Assembly: GCA_963662175.1 (NCBI GenBank)
Contig: OY759216.1
Coordinates: 41,123,087 to 41,187,086, forward strand
DNA: 64,000 nt
Direction: 5' to 3'
Origin: Aradus depressus
Lineage: Eukaryota; Arthropoda; Insecta; Hemiptera; Aradidae
Below, piece after piece: positions 22,980 to 33,829 of the stretch (the first letter of the stretch is position 1; the number at the start of each line of letters is the position of its first letter). The notes beneath the pieces were generated by a model. It searched no databases. It was not told where the DNA came from and saw only the letters and a list, made by a program, of their open reading frames with translations. The translations under genes and the position numbers were made by a program.

Positions 22980-23519
22980 TATATATTTTTTTTTTTCTTC
23001 CATACTAAGAACGTCGCGGACCACCCCAGACTAGCCTGCGGACCTCAAGCTATACTCTAAGCATATCTTCCTCTTATCTTCCGTCTCACCCAGTTAAGTG
23101 GCGCAGACGAGGAGAAAGGGTGAGACCCCCGAAATGTCGAAGTTCAACATTTCTTCTTTGGTTCCCGTTCCATGAATGTAACTGTTCCTCCTTTCTTTTC
23201 ATTAAAAAAAAGAAAAGAAAGTCATCAATAATTTCTGGAGAGAGACTACCCAGCGCAAGTATGTGATCATTTTCAACACAAGTACATATATGACATATTA
23301 TCGATCGACCTTCGACCTACTTTTCTTTCAATAATAAGGCCTCCTTTATTTTTTTATTTTATTATCCAGGTTCCAAATGTCAATATAAAAAAAGTAATTT
23401 GCTTCTTACCTGGTAATCTTTAAAAACTCCATGTTACGTCTATTTTTTTCTTTTTTCAATTGAAACATTTTCTTATTTTTCCGAGGCATATTACCAGGGC
23501 CAGAATAGGCCTATTATGT
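22980..23519. other. Unassigned
   Basis: A minus-strand ATG with good context (AACATGG, start codon at 23430-23432) is followed after 23 nt by a consensus donor (CCAG then GTAAGA, 23405-23410). It could be a first exon, but nothing downstream could be joined to it. Confidence 0.25.
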
Positions 23520-23752
23520 GCCTGACTCTACTATGGGAGTCCTAAATTTTTATTTCTCTTGGGTCTTTAACGAGTACCTGACATAGAACAGACTCGGGAC
23601 CGTCGCTTAACGTCCCATCCGAAGGACGGCATACTTAAGTTAATTTTACCTCTCAGATAAAATAAACTAAGAGCCTCAGCCGGGCTACGAACCCGCTATC
23701 TTTGACTCAGTAAACAAGCACGCATACCACTGAGCTACCGGCGCCCTCTACG
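23520..23752 (-). mobile_element. SINE-A, inverted, 3'-truncated
   Basis: From GACTCTACTATGGGAGTCC to TGAGCTACCGGCGCCCTC. The tail third is missing. Confidence 0.8.
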
Positions 23753-24611
23753 CCTATTTACATTCTATAATATATTACTGTTTAATCCATTGGGAAGCAA
23801 ATAGCTCTACTATTAATTTCTTAGACTTCAAAAGAATGCACTAAGAATAATGAACAATATTAATCAAAGAAGAAGGTCCAGAGAAATATTTTTAAGAAAC
23901 TTAAAATCGGGACTAGAACAAGAAGAAGTAGGACGAATAATTAAACATTGCTCCACTCTTTTTTGAAAAAAAAATAAAACTCATAAAATGATTAGTTTTT
24001 TTAATGTCCTTCCCCACTTCTTGAAAGAGATAGGTACAATTAAAAAAATGTAAACGTGTGAAAAATGTTTATGTTAGAAGAAACCCTCCATTCGGAAATG
24101 GAATTTTTATTCTTTTCCCATTGTTCAAAAAAAATAATAATAATAATTACGATATAAAAGTTGTGTTTCATATACAAAAGATTCAAAAATCATACTTAGC
24201 TGTCATTTTTATTTTGTGGACATAGTTCCTCCACAGAAATCCTCCTATCAGATCTGTTGAAATTACGTGTTGTTTAATATTTGCATTACTAATTATTTTT
24301 TATTCGTTATTTACTCATTCTTTTTATTGGTTCATTCACTTATTTTTATATATAGAATTTATTTATTTTTATATTTTGAAAATTGTGAACTGTGGTGAAC
24401 TGTGAGGAAGGGATGTAAAAAACGTCCTGAAATATCGTCAGAGACACTTTTTGAGAATTATAAAAAATATTTATAATAATTTTAATTATAATTAAAACTG
24501 AATCTACAAAATTTATTATTATTATTATTTGTAAGCTCATTTATTTTATTTTTTACTATTATTGTTATTACTAATTACTAATTTAATAAGAAGATTTAAT
24601 AACTATTTATA
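23753..24611. other. No recognisable feature
   Basis: Very AT-rich, with short TTA/ATT runs. The segment TTATAAAAAATATTTAT near 24460 recurs near 4510. Confidence 0.45.
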
Positions 24612-24930
24612 TCGTATGCCTGCTTGCTTACTGAGCTCAAGATCGCGAATTCGAAACTCGGCCGAGGTCCTTAGTTTATTTAATGTGGGAGGTAAAAAAA
24701 ACTTAAGCACACCATCCTTCAAATGGGACATTAAGTGATGGTCCCGAACCTGTACGATGTCAGGTACTCGTTAAAGACCCCTACCCCTACCCTACATGAA
24801 TAAAAATTAGGCAAAATAGAACTCACATAGTAGAGTCGGGCTCATGTTCACCAGAGTGACGCAAGAGCGCTCTGGTAGTAGGCGATATGACCTTGTAGTA
24901 AGCGCGGACATGAATCATAATAACTAACTA
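24612..24930 (+). mobile_element. SINE-A, near full length
   Basis: The head starts at the ATGCCTGCTTGCTTACTGAG position and lacks the first 15-20 bp. The B-box is ATTCGAAACTC and the tail is TAATAACTAACTA. Confidence 0.8.
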
Positions 24931-25722
24931 TATATACATTTTTTAAAGAATCCTGAGGAATACATTTTTACGACTTATCCTATTACCTTATTATGTTATG
25001 GTTTAACGGTAATAAATAAAATTATTATAGCAAAGTTAAGGATAACTTCCTCCCGATGTCAAACAGCTGGAAGCTGTGTTTACGGACAGTCATTGATATA
25101 GTTTCAAGATACAATGATGGATGGTTGGTGTGTGTGTGTGTGTTTGTGTATGGTGGCCAGGTGAGGCGGTGGGAGCAACGTCCAGTGTGAAGGTCGTGGT
25201 CGTGTCTATACCAACACTCCTGCGTCCTTCTACCTCCCTCTGCACGACTGTATGCACTCCAAGCCAAGCTTGTCACGTGCCGATCCTCCCACCCTGGCTC
25301 CACCAGCTCAGTCCGAGTGGAGGTTACCACATTATAAATTGTACAAAAAAACACACAGGTTTCCTACCTCTACCTCTACCTCTACGTGTGGCTTAATAAA
25401 TAATCCACACCACATTGACTCTTTATATTCACTATTTATCAATTGTACACACAATGGACCTGGCCAGTCCTCAAGAAAACTTGAAAAACTCAGTATGAGA
25501 AGGAAACACAATTGCCATATAACCTTAGTACAAAATAAACAATAAATAAACAAGTTCTTTGTTTTATTTATTTTATTAGCTTTCCACTATATCGACATAG
25601 GTCGCAGTAATGTATTCTGACGTCAAAATAAACAACGTTACTTACAATTTAAAATTATATTTATAACTATAAATAATTTTAAAAAACAACGGGTTACATA
25701 AACTTTTTTTTCTTTTTTATTA
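24931..25722. other. Unassigned; GC-richer patch with (TG)n
   Basis: Positions 25060-25400 are markedly less AT-rich, with a (GT)n run near 25128 and a short CTACCT repeat near 25368. Both strands carry frames of about 90-110 codons without recognisable similarity; CATTATAAATTG near 25330 could be a TATA-like box. A promoter region or first exon is possible but unproven. Confidence 0.3.
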
Positions 25723-25923
25723 ATTTTTTTTTTTTTTTTGGTTTTACGTACGGTGCATAATATACATGTCAATGTGTTATATATAAGTTATTTACGACAT
25801 CCATGGCGCCGGGAGGGAGTTCTATCTACGAAATAAAACTCACTCCCGGACGGGATTCGAACCCGTAAACCATGGTGAGACCATGCGACCAAAACCCTAC
25901 GCTCTAACCCGCACGCCCACCAT
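25723..25923 (-). mobile_element. SINE-B, inverted, abutting a poly(C) run
   Basis: T run, then TTACGTACGGTGCATAATATAC, GGGAGTTCTATCTACG, GGGATTCGAACCC and CGCACGCCCACC. A 24-base C run (25924-25947) sits exactly where the GGGGG 5' end of SINE-B would be, probably an expansion of it. Confidence 0.8.
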
Positions 25924-25947
25924 CCCCCCCCCCCCCCCCCCCCCCCC

Positions 25948-27028
25948 AAATAAACGTTGAAAGCAATGAATTCATAAAACAGCTGACTGACTCTTCAATC
26001 TCCGATATTTATAGGATTTACTGTTTTAGAAGATTCCATGAATGCCTATTGGTCTATTATAACTGAACTGGTACTGTTTGGAACGTCTACAAATGCTTAT
26101 TTGATTTAAAAGATGTTTTGAATAAAAGTAAACAGATGAACAAATACGTAAGCTCAACAAATCGAAAAAAATGTGTATGGAACGATCTACTTCGATTCAG
26201 TTCGTAACAATGTTATTGCATTTACGTTTACGTTAACCTTCTGTTTTCAGGAAAAGTAATACACGAATAAGATTACCCATCGAAATACCACCTTTCTCTC
26301 CACCACTTTTACTAACCTCGGGCCTTCCAAGCACTTACAATAAGTTGGTATGGGGGCCATGGAGGCGCCCATCCAGCTTCTTCATCTACCTACGAAAAAT
26401 ATAACCGCATTTCATTAACATGCTTCGCGTTCGTGATAAATCCCGAATGCTTATTTTGTTCAAACTTTTTAAAAAAAATCATTTGGTTCGATGAATAACA
26501 GAAGCTATTGTTTCAATATATAGCTGACTATAGATGCCAACTGGTCGACTCGGCTACCAGCTGACATCCTGGGACACCTGATATCTCCACCATAACCACA
26601 CTTCCTCGGCTACTTCAACTTGACTATCTAACCTACCCTAAGGCGGTTTTAGAAAATGGAACACTATACCCCTGTTTTACATTAGACCAACTTCAAAATG
26701 TTACACACATTTACATATCTCTCAGTTACACACACCTTTTAATTCACGAAAGTAGTATCCACCCTTTACAATCTAACTTAGGAAAAATCTCTGTTATCAT
26801 CAGGGAAAATAGGGAAGAGAGTTGAAATTTCACCTAGGAACTCCCGTAGCTTACAGTTAGGTATTGGTTTGTTCTGAAATAGTAAATATCTTTCAAAAAC
26901 AGTGGTAAAACTATTATAAAATTTAAAATTATTACATGATATGCGTGAAATAATGTTTGTGTACTTAACAAAAGCATTAACAAATTAAAATTTACAAGTT
27001 AAGAAAATGCTTGAAACAAAAAAAAAAA
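25948..27028. other. Mostly unassigned
   Basis: Positions 26878-26985 match, with gaps, the reverse complement of 41395-41530 (CAGTGGTAAAACTAT, GAAATAATGTTTGTGTACTT), so they belong to an unnamed repeat family. The remainder shows nothing recognisable. Confidence 0.4.
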
Positions 27029-27423
27029 GTCGTCGGTGAATCACCAGCGTGGACTTCTCCAGAACAAATTGTTTATCGCTCCCCCTCCAAAACCGTTTGA
27101 GCTAATATTCAACAATTGACTTACATAGATAGGGACTCTTAAATACTCATACTAAATTTTGCGTCGATAAATTCATTACATTGGCAGTTATTACGGTTTT
27201 TGAACTGAGCCACCTCCCCTGAACCTCCCTTCCCAGTCAATTTGGCTGAAAAACAATAGGTGTCTTCGTTAGAGGGTTCTAGATTCACATATAAAATTTT
27301 CTATATATACATTCATTTTATCAGGAGTTATCGTGTTCACAGACATTTTTTTTCATATTTGGAAATCTAGAATTTTTAACCGATTAAATACCTTCTCCTA
27401 TACTTCGTATATCTGGGGAAGTA
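27029..27423 (+). repeat. P-family repeat with both ends
   Basis: Starts GTCGTCGGTGAATCACCAGC and ends with the hairpin TATACTTCGTATATCTGGGG. It contains two full modules and a third partial one. Confidence 0.8.
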
Positions 27424-27431
27424 AACAAACA

Positions 27432-27530
27432 ATCATCGACGAATCACTAGCCATGAACATCCCCAGTGCGAATCGATCAACTAAATTTTCCCTCTCCCTC
27501 TCCAAACAATTGAACGATTTGGCCGATATT
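27432..27530 (+). repeat. P-family repeat, 5' portion
   Basis: ATCATCGACGAATCACTAGC begins about 8 bp after the end of the preceding copy. Breaks off after GATTTGGCCGATATT. Confidence 0.65.
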
Positions 27531-27544
27531 CCATGGGTCAGAAA

Positions 27545-27860
27545 ATGTTACTCCCCCCGTTACATAAGTTATGTAATCAGTCAGAAAAATTCGATGTTGA
27601 GTTTTCACCGGAATTTCATGTTTTCTAGCCACATGATTCCAAAAATGAAAAAATATATATATAATCCTATCTATCTATGTGTGCCTTCCTGTGAACACGA
27701 TAATTCCCGATAGAATAAATGCATCGATATTTTAACGAAATTTTATACGTGAATCTAGAACCCTCTAACGACACGAAATTTAGTATGAATTGAAATATTG
27801 TGTAAGTCAATTATTGATTTTTAGTCAAAACGGTCGATTGGTTTTAAGGGATACCGAAAC
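27545..27860 (-). repeat. P-family repeat, inverted, 3' portion
   Basis: Complement of the 3' end (ATGTAATCAGTCAGAAAAAT, GTTGAGTTTTCACCGG) and two modules. It faces the preceding copy, giving a head-to-head arrangement. Confidence 0.7.
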
Positions 27861-28412
27861 TAAACTAATTCAATAAATACATTGATGGTGATTTACTTAT
27901 TATTATTTATTGCTCTCAAGTTTAGTTAAATATAACTATTTGTGCTTGAGAGAAGTGGGTGACAGTTGCCTGTCCCGGAATTGTGTCATAATGAAAACTG
28001 TTAAAATATGGAACCTGGTTGGAAAGTTACCAGGCTAACGACACAGTGAATATGAAATATGGGTTATGGAATAGGACTAGGCGCTATTTTTAACTAAAGG
28101 ATGCCAACTTGGATATTTCAATTGTGGAATGCACTAAGAATTATTTCTGGTACTACATATCATTCATCTACGAGGAATGTGTTGTTTGGTGTTTTCTCAG
28201 TTCATGTGTTTTGTGTACTCATGACATTGAACAAATAATTAATGCAAACATTTGCTAATGTGTGGTTAATACAAAAATATGCAATTACTATACTTCCGGG
28301 AAGCATTCCGTCTCCATGTGCTAGTTTCTGTAAAATTTCTGTAGGGAAAGTATGATTTCTATGTAAAATTTCTGTAGGGAAAGTATGATCTATCTATCTC
28401 GCTAATAAAGAA
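27861..28412. other. Unassigned; one short tandem duplication
   Basis: TAAAATTTCTGTAGGGAAAG occurs twice in tandem at 28330-28390. Otherwise nothing recognisable. Confidence 0.45.
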
Positions 28413-28716
28413 GGTTTTCGGTGAATCATCGACATTCTACTTCCCCAGCAAGAAGTTATCAAATAAATTGTTGCTCTTCCTGAAATCGACCGATTTCGCT
28501 AAAAATCAATAGGTGTCATATTACTCAGGGCCTTCTCAATATATCTCGTGTCGAAGCATTCGGATTATTATAAGCGTTTTAGAGTTGGTTAAAAAAATGT
28601 ATCGTGTTCAAAGTCATACATTTATACAGATAAACATGAAACTCTGGTGAAAACTGTACATAAAATATCTGACTGATTACATAACTACCCCTGTACTATT
28701 TATAGTCGGGGAAGTA
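28413..28716 (+). repeat. P-family repeat, shortened, both ends
   Basis: TTCGGTGAATCATCG and CTACTTCCCCAGC open the copy, and TAACTACCCCTGTACTATTT then GTCGGGGAAGTA closes it. Internal modules are reduced to one and a half. Confidence 0.75.
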
Positions 28717-29821
28717 AAGATTTTCTGAGTATTCACTAATGGAAGCGCCATCATAGTCAGGGTCTCATGGAATCAAACTCAAAACCGCACTCAGAATATA
28801 AGTGGATGTAAGGATGAGAATTCTAGTCTCGAGTGTGATAGGAGGCGACGTTGAAGGTTAAAATGGCAGTTTAGCTGAAGGCTAAGTAAGGACTTAAAAA
28901 AGATTATTTATGTATCTGAGTTCATTTCTTTGAAAAAGAATATGTAAAATGAAAAAAACAAAAAGAAAAAACCATATGCACTCACGACTAGTACGGACGA
29001 ATACAATGGAGGGTTCTTCATGGTTGAGGTTTCCTGAAATACTACCAACCTAATAAACAGACTGGGTAATATTAATAATTAATAATAATAATTCTTAATA
29101 AAGATATTAATTTAAAAAAATTAAGAGATTAATTAAAAACTTCAAATCAAACATGTCACAATGAATTTCGAGTCTTCAAGTGAGAGGAATCCTATAGTCG
29201 ATTACTATCTCGTCCCTTCCTTCGACCAGAGAATTAGAAAAGAAAAAATCTTTCTAGATCAATTAATGTACATTTTCCCGATGAACGGCAGAAAACTTCG
29301 AGTATGAAATCTTGAATTTTTTTTATCCCAAATTATCTCTCGACAAATATTGGACACATAACCGTAAATATTTTAATGACGTCAGTGAGGGCTTAAGTCC
29401 TTAGCCAATGTGGTACCAAAGTCGAAAAAAAAATTCAATAAACCTGACTTTTTGCACAGAAGTTCAAAATAGTCCCAATGATTATCAAAATCCTAACGAA
29501 ATCCGAGGTCAGCTAATGCTAAGAAGACAAAATTGCCTTTTGAGTTCTTATTACCAAAGTGGCTGCTCGAGCGACAAAATTTACTCACAATAAGTATATA
29601 CCTAATGAAGAGGAGAAAATTCTACAAAAATACTTTTTTTATTTTTATTTTTTTTGTAAAGGCAATAGTTTGTATCCAATTATATTGAAGTTATTAGTAG
29701 ATAAGTGCAGAGAGTGTGGGTGTTATCTATTTCCATCTAAACCTCAACAGATACGATAATACAATTTCCAGTCGGGGAAATGTATTTTCTACTTATAACT
29801 ATATAACTTTCCTTCACACAT
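28717..29821. other. No recognisable feature
   Basis: AT-rich. Short open frames near 29408-29760 show no similarity and precede the reverse-transcriptase relic. Confidence 0.45.
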
Positions 29822-30172
29822 CAGCATTTGTCTACGCGGATGAGCTGCAGATTTATTTATCCTTTCATCCCTCCAATGTTCCTTCTTCTTACTCTCATGT
29901 ATCAGATGACATCAATTCCATATCATCCAGGGCCAACAGAACAAACTCCTTCATAATCCTGACAAGACCTAAGGCAACAAGAAACTCCTCAATCAAAAAC
30001 CTATAAACCGGATGGGTCCCCCTCACCAATCCCTTTCCGAAAGACCACGTATCCTAGATACCCCGTAAATCTTATCAATCCTTAACACAACTTAAACGTT
30101 CACATGGACTTGAAAAATAAAATAAAACTTGTTTATTTAATATATTGTCTAATTTCACTAACTATATATACA

Positions 30173-30208
30173 TGGGAATACTTTCGGTATTTCTACCATC
30201 CTCAGCCA
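30173..30208 (-). ncRNA. Hammerhead ribozyme-like motif, left arm
   Basis: Read on the minus strand: TGG, CTGAGGA, an extra T, stem II GGTA/TACC closed by a GAAA loop, GAA, AGTATT, the predicted cleavage-site C, then CCA pairing with TGG as stem I. All catalytic-core identities of the hammerhead consensus (CUGANGA, GAAA, UH) are present. The extra base between A9 and stem II is non-standard, and stem III is only 3 bp with one G-U pair and no loop. Confidence 0.55.
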
Positions 30209-30236
30209 AAAGCATAAGAGATAAGACTGATGCTTT

Positions 30237-30272
30237 TGGCTGAGGATGGTAGAAATACCGAAAGTACTCCCA
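30237..30272 (+). ncRNA. Hammerhead ribozyme-like motif, right arm
   Basis: Mirror copy on the plus strand: TGG (30237-30239), CTGAGGA (30240-30246), extra T, GGTA-GAAA-TACC (30248-30259), GAA, self-complementary AGTACT (30263-30268), C at 30269 as predicted cleavage position, CCA (30270-30272) closing stem I. A loopless self-complementary stem III would need dimerisation, as reported for minimal type I hammerheads of retroelements. Catalysis is inferred, not shown. Confidence 0.6.
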
Positions 30273-31235
30273 TGTATATATAGTTAGTGAAATTAGACAA
30301 TATATTAAATAAACAAGTTGTATTTTATTTTTCAAGTCCATTTGAATTATTTCACAATATCTCTGCAATAATGTCAGTTTTCATTAAACGTTCACGTCAA
30401 TCTCTATCACAAAATAGCCGGCAACTCCTCGTATCCTCCTCACTAGTCTTTCCCGATTTCAACCACGGGTGCCTGGTCTATAATGATCTGAGCAAAGGAC
30501 TAGCAAACTTCAACGTATCCTGAACACTCACGTCAGATTTGTTTTCGATATCCGTAAGGTCGCTCACATCTCGCCCTGGCACTCCGAGTTGAAATGGCTC
30601 AAACCCTCCAACCGCCATAACTGCCTCCGAGGCTCCTTTCTCTTTCGAATGCTAAAATACAAAGAACCCTACCACATTTACCAAATGTTCCAATTCAAGT
30701 CCTTCGTCCAACAAAGACACACACCAGATCCCGTCCTTTGGACTCTTCATCCCCTCTCGTCGCTCCTCTACCGTCCACAACTGGTTCCTTGTCCAAGTAT
30801 CCTGTCACTGCAACTCCCTACCTCCCCCCGTCCGTCACTCTCCATCCGTGGCTTTCTTCGAATCCTCTCTGTTCCATTTCCTATTCCATAATTAATCTTC
30901 TCCCTCTGTATTAATTTCAAACCTTGTCTGGGCATTCTTCCCTTTCTTATATTCTATATTTTTAATTTATCTCCTTTTCGTCTGTATTTTTATAGATACA
31001 TTTATTTTTCTCTTGTTGAGGTTGTATGTTATAATTATTTATTTAAATGTATTTTTCATTTATTTATATTTATTATTGTATGTTTTTTCTCTAAAGCAAC
31101 ACTAAATTTAATTTTTCTTTTTTACTTTGGGCATACTGGTATTTTAACTTAGGCCCTTTCCTTTTTGGCTTTCTATATATTTATTCTTAGGAGGGGGGGA
31201 CCTCGGTTCCAGAGTAATATTTCTTTTCATTCCAT

Positions 31236-32108
31236 ATGTCATTAGTCCCGTTAATAGGTGCAGCCCACAGAGTCAGAACAAGAAACCACATTCATTAGTG
31301 TGCACAGAATTTTTTTTGAATATCAACTCATGAGTAAAAAAATAATTGATTACATCCCTCTTCAAGATTAAAGACAGTGTGAGTTCTTAAATTACCAAAT
31401 ATCTTTAGAACAAAAAAATAATAGTTGTTTGTCGGCTTCACTGAACGTTATATGTACTAGATAAAGTAAACTATGACAAGGAAGATTACTTTGAGGCGAG
31501 TCATAAGTCATGTTAACATGTCTAGTAATGACTGGTCAATTTAGATAGGGATCGGGTAATGTGAGTGTAGACAGAGGTCAAGGGGCCGAGGCACACTGCC
31601 CCAGGCTCTATTATGTACTTAAGTGAATTGTGTACACTCTAATCATATTAATGAGATTATACGGCAGCAGGGAATTTTAAAGAGAAAAAAAACTTTAATA
31701 GGTTCATGAAGAAAATACTTCAGTGATTTAATAGCAGCTGTGATTTTTTGTTCATGATCATTTAGGTACTATAACGGTAAAACATTTCTGATCGTAAAAG
31801 AAGCAGTTAATAAAGGGAATAATTACTTGGTAACAATTAAAGATAAACTAATCTCTAATGGTATGTTTGTTTAGATGCCGTACTAAACTGGAGATGTGCC
31901 ACTGATGATGAGGATATACAACATTTGTTTTATAACATTTAGCCTTAGCCTTATTTTAGTGTTTTTGCTTTTAATGTATTTAAATTTAAAATATTGATTA
32001 AATTAAGGAAAAATTGCCGTTGTATTAGTCAATTTTAGAACCAATGTACAGAGCATCTTTTTGGTCCGAGTAGGGAGTACAAAAGGGCGTTAAACAAATG
32101 GAAACCAG
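31236..32108. other. No recognisable feature
   Basis: AT-rich sequence between a LINE 3' UTR and a P-family copy. No supported element. Confidence 0.5.
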
Positions 32109-32885
32109 TTGTTGGTGAATCACCGGCAATGTACTTCCCCAGGACGAAATAATCAACTAGTTTTCGCTCTCCCTCTGAAACCAATTTACCCATTTGGTTG
32201 AAAATTAATAGTTGTCATACTCAGGGGGGACTTCTGAATCAGGGATTTTGAAGCCCCCTCTCACTCCTTTCGACCGATTTCTTGAATATCGACAGGTGTC
32301 GTCTTTATTGGGCACTGAATCCACATATACACGTTAGATAGTTATTATGATTCATGTCCAGGCTTTAACTACAAGGTCATATCGCCTACTACCAGAGTGC
32401 TCTTGCGTCACTGGTGGGCATGAGTCCGACTCTACTATGTGAGTCCCCAATTTTTCCTGACTAAAATTTTTATTCACCTAGGGTAGGGAGGGGACTTTAA
32501 CGAGTACCTGACATCATACTAATCCGAAGGATGTCGTGCTTAAGTTTATTTTACCTCCCAGATAAAATAAAACTACCGGCGCCCTCATATACAATGTGTC
32601 GATACATTCATTATTTCATTGGTTATTGGGTTTTTGTGTTAAGCCCCCCCCCCCCCCCCCCCCCCTCCGCATCTACCCTTTGACCGATATGGCTGAAATG
32701 TCGTCCTTATGGAGTTATTTCGTGTCGATTATTTATTATATCTGAAGTTATTGTATTTACAAACATTCCCGCAGTTTTAATTTTTTTTGGAGTCGGGGGA
32801 CGGAAAAATAAATTCTGCTGAAAACCACATAAAATTTCTGATCGATTACATAACGACTCCTGTACTTTATATATCTGAGGAAGTA
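32109..32885 (+). repeat. P-family repeat, both ends, split by SINE-A
   Basis: TTGGTGAATCACCGGC and TGTACTTCCCCAGG mark the 5' end, and the hairpin (ACGACTCCTGTAC...CTGAGGAAGTA) marks the 3' end. A SINE-A lies at 32332-32585, and a 22-base C run (32644-32665) replaces a module's C-rich segment. Confidence 0.78.
32332..32585 (-). mobile_element. SINE-A, inverted, inside a P-family copy
   Basis: GTTAGATAGTTATTATGATTC tail complement to CTACCGGCGCCCT head, with the B-box region deleted. An 8-bp duplication CATATACA (32324-32331 and 32586-32593) of host P-family sequence flanks it. Confidence 0.82.
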
Positions 32886-33621
32886 AAAACAGAATAAAAT
32901 ACTTTCCAACAGGTTTTTATACAATTTCACGACAGGTGCTACACTTTAATCATATGATACATGAACTTGAAGAAAAAAATAAATAATTAGAAAATATGAG
33001 AAGAGCATAAAGACAAGAAAGTTGGATAAATCAAGTTGGGGCGGAGCTAACTGAATAGTCAATGAAGAAAGTTAACATAAGTGAGAAGGAGTGGGGAGTG
33101 GCTACTGGATAATAGTAGAGGAGGTCTTGGTAATTATGTTGGTACAAGGGACAGGCTTTCTAGGCCAGGACACTGGCGACTAATGTACGGCACATGTCAG
33201 CTCAGATGGGACCAACTGATACACACCTTTCTCAGACCCAACCTTTCTCAACAACCCTCCATGCTCCATGGTCCAACAACAAATATTTATAGAGATACTC
33301 TATACCTTAAACCTTACTTTTGACAGAAAAAAAGCATCCCCTCTTATTATATATTTTAAATTTATTACATCAACCTAATGTATTAATGTTTGAACATCTA
33401 ATCTCACACCCTCAAAAAAAAAAAAAAAAAAAAAAAAATTATACTATTCTAGTAAGTGTTGTGAAAATTCGATTTGAATTATTGCCAACAAGTTTTAAGT
33501 AATAAGAGAATCATAAAATAAATGAATATTTCCAAAAATATTCCGGATATTTAAAAAAAAAAAAGTTAATTGTAACAAATGAATTATAAATTAATAAATC
33601 TTCGATTTGGAGGTATACGAA
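32886..33621. other. No recognisable feature
   Basis: Contains a pure A run of about 24 bases near 33414-33438. A less AT-rich patch at 33081-33300 has a plus-strand frame of 80 codons without known similarity. Confidence 0.4.
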
Positions 33622-33829
33622 GTTAGTTATTGTGAATAATGTCCGGGCTTTAACTACAAGGTCATATCGCCTACTACGCTCTCTTTCGTCGCTCTGGTGA
33701 ACATGAGTCCCACCCTACACTAGGAGTTTTAAAATTAGCGTATCCAGCTTTATTCACCTAAGATAGGCGACTTGAACGAGTACCTGACGACATAGTACAG
33801 GCTCGGGACCGTCGGTTAACGACCCATCC
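33622..33829 (-). mobile_element. SINE-A, inverted, head missing
   Basis: AGTTAGTTATTGTGAATAAT to GTCGGTTAACGACCCATCC. The sequence stops before the tRNA-like head, as a 5'-truncated insertion would. Confidence 0.75.

Larger units (their letters stand above)
30104..30383. mobile_element. Penelope-like inverted-repeat element with paired hammerhead motifs
   Basis: Two arms of about 110 bp form an almost perfect inverted repeat (30104-30215 and 30230-30342), followed by a 41-bp tail containing the complement of TTGCAGAGATATTGTGAAAT. A 12-bp duplication, TTAAACGTTCAC, flanks it (30092-30103 and 30384-30395) and lies inside a LINE ORF. Inverted terminal arms, hammerhead motifs and 10-15 bp duplications are known features of Penelope-like elements. 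No Penelope reverse transcriptase or GIY-YIG domain is present, so this is a terminus-only or non-autonomous copy. Confidence 0.7.
29822..31235 (+). mobile_element. Non-LTR retrotransposon (reverse transcriptase end plus 3' UTR), interrupted
   Basis: A frame at 29833-29865 reads YADELQIYLSF, matching the catalytic YADD-LQIY block of LINE reverse transcriptases with the second Asp changed to Glu. After a 280-bp insertion the C-terminal region resumes with LVFPDFNHGCLVYNDLSK and HSELKWLKPSNRHNCLRGSF, typical of the post-catalytic part of such enzymes. A T-rich 3' UTR follows, ending near ATTCTTAGGAGG and ACCTCGGTTCCAGAG, which is related to 39.0-39.35 kb. Frameshifts and the changed active site make it non-functional. 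Confidence 0.75.

Noticed and set aside
25025..25396. Protein-coding gene in the GC-richer patch near 25.2 kb
   Set aside because: Frames exist on both strands through a (GT)n and CTACCT repeat, and neither product has recognisable features.
30589..30891. Independent 100-codon gene
   Set aside because: The frame is the C-terminal part of the interrupted LINE reverse transcriptase.
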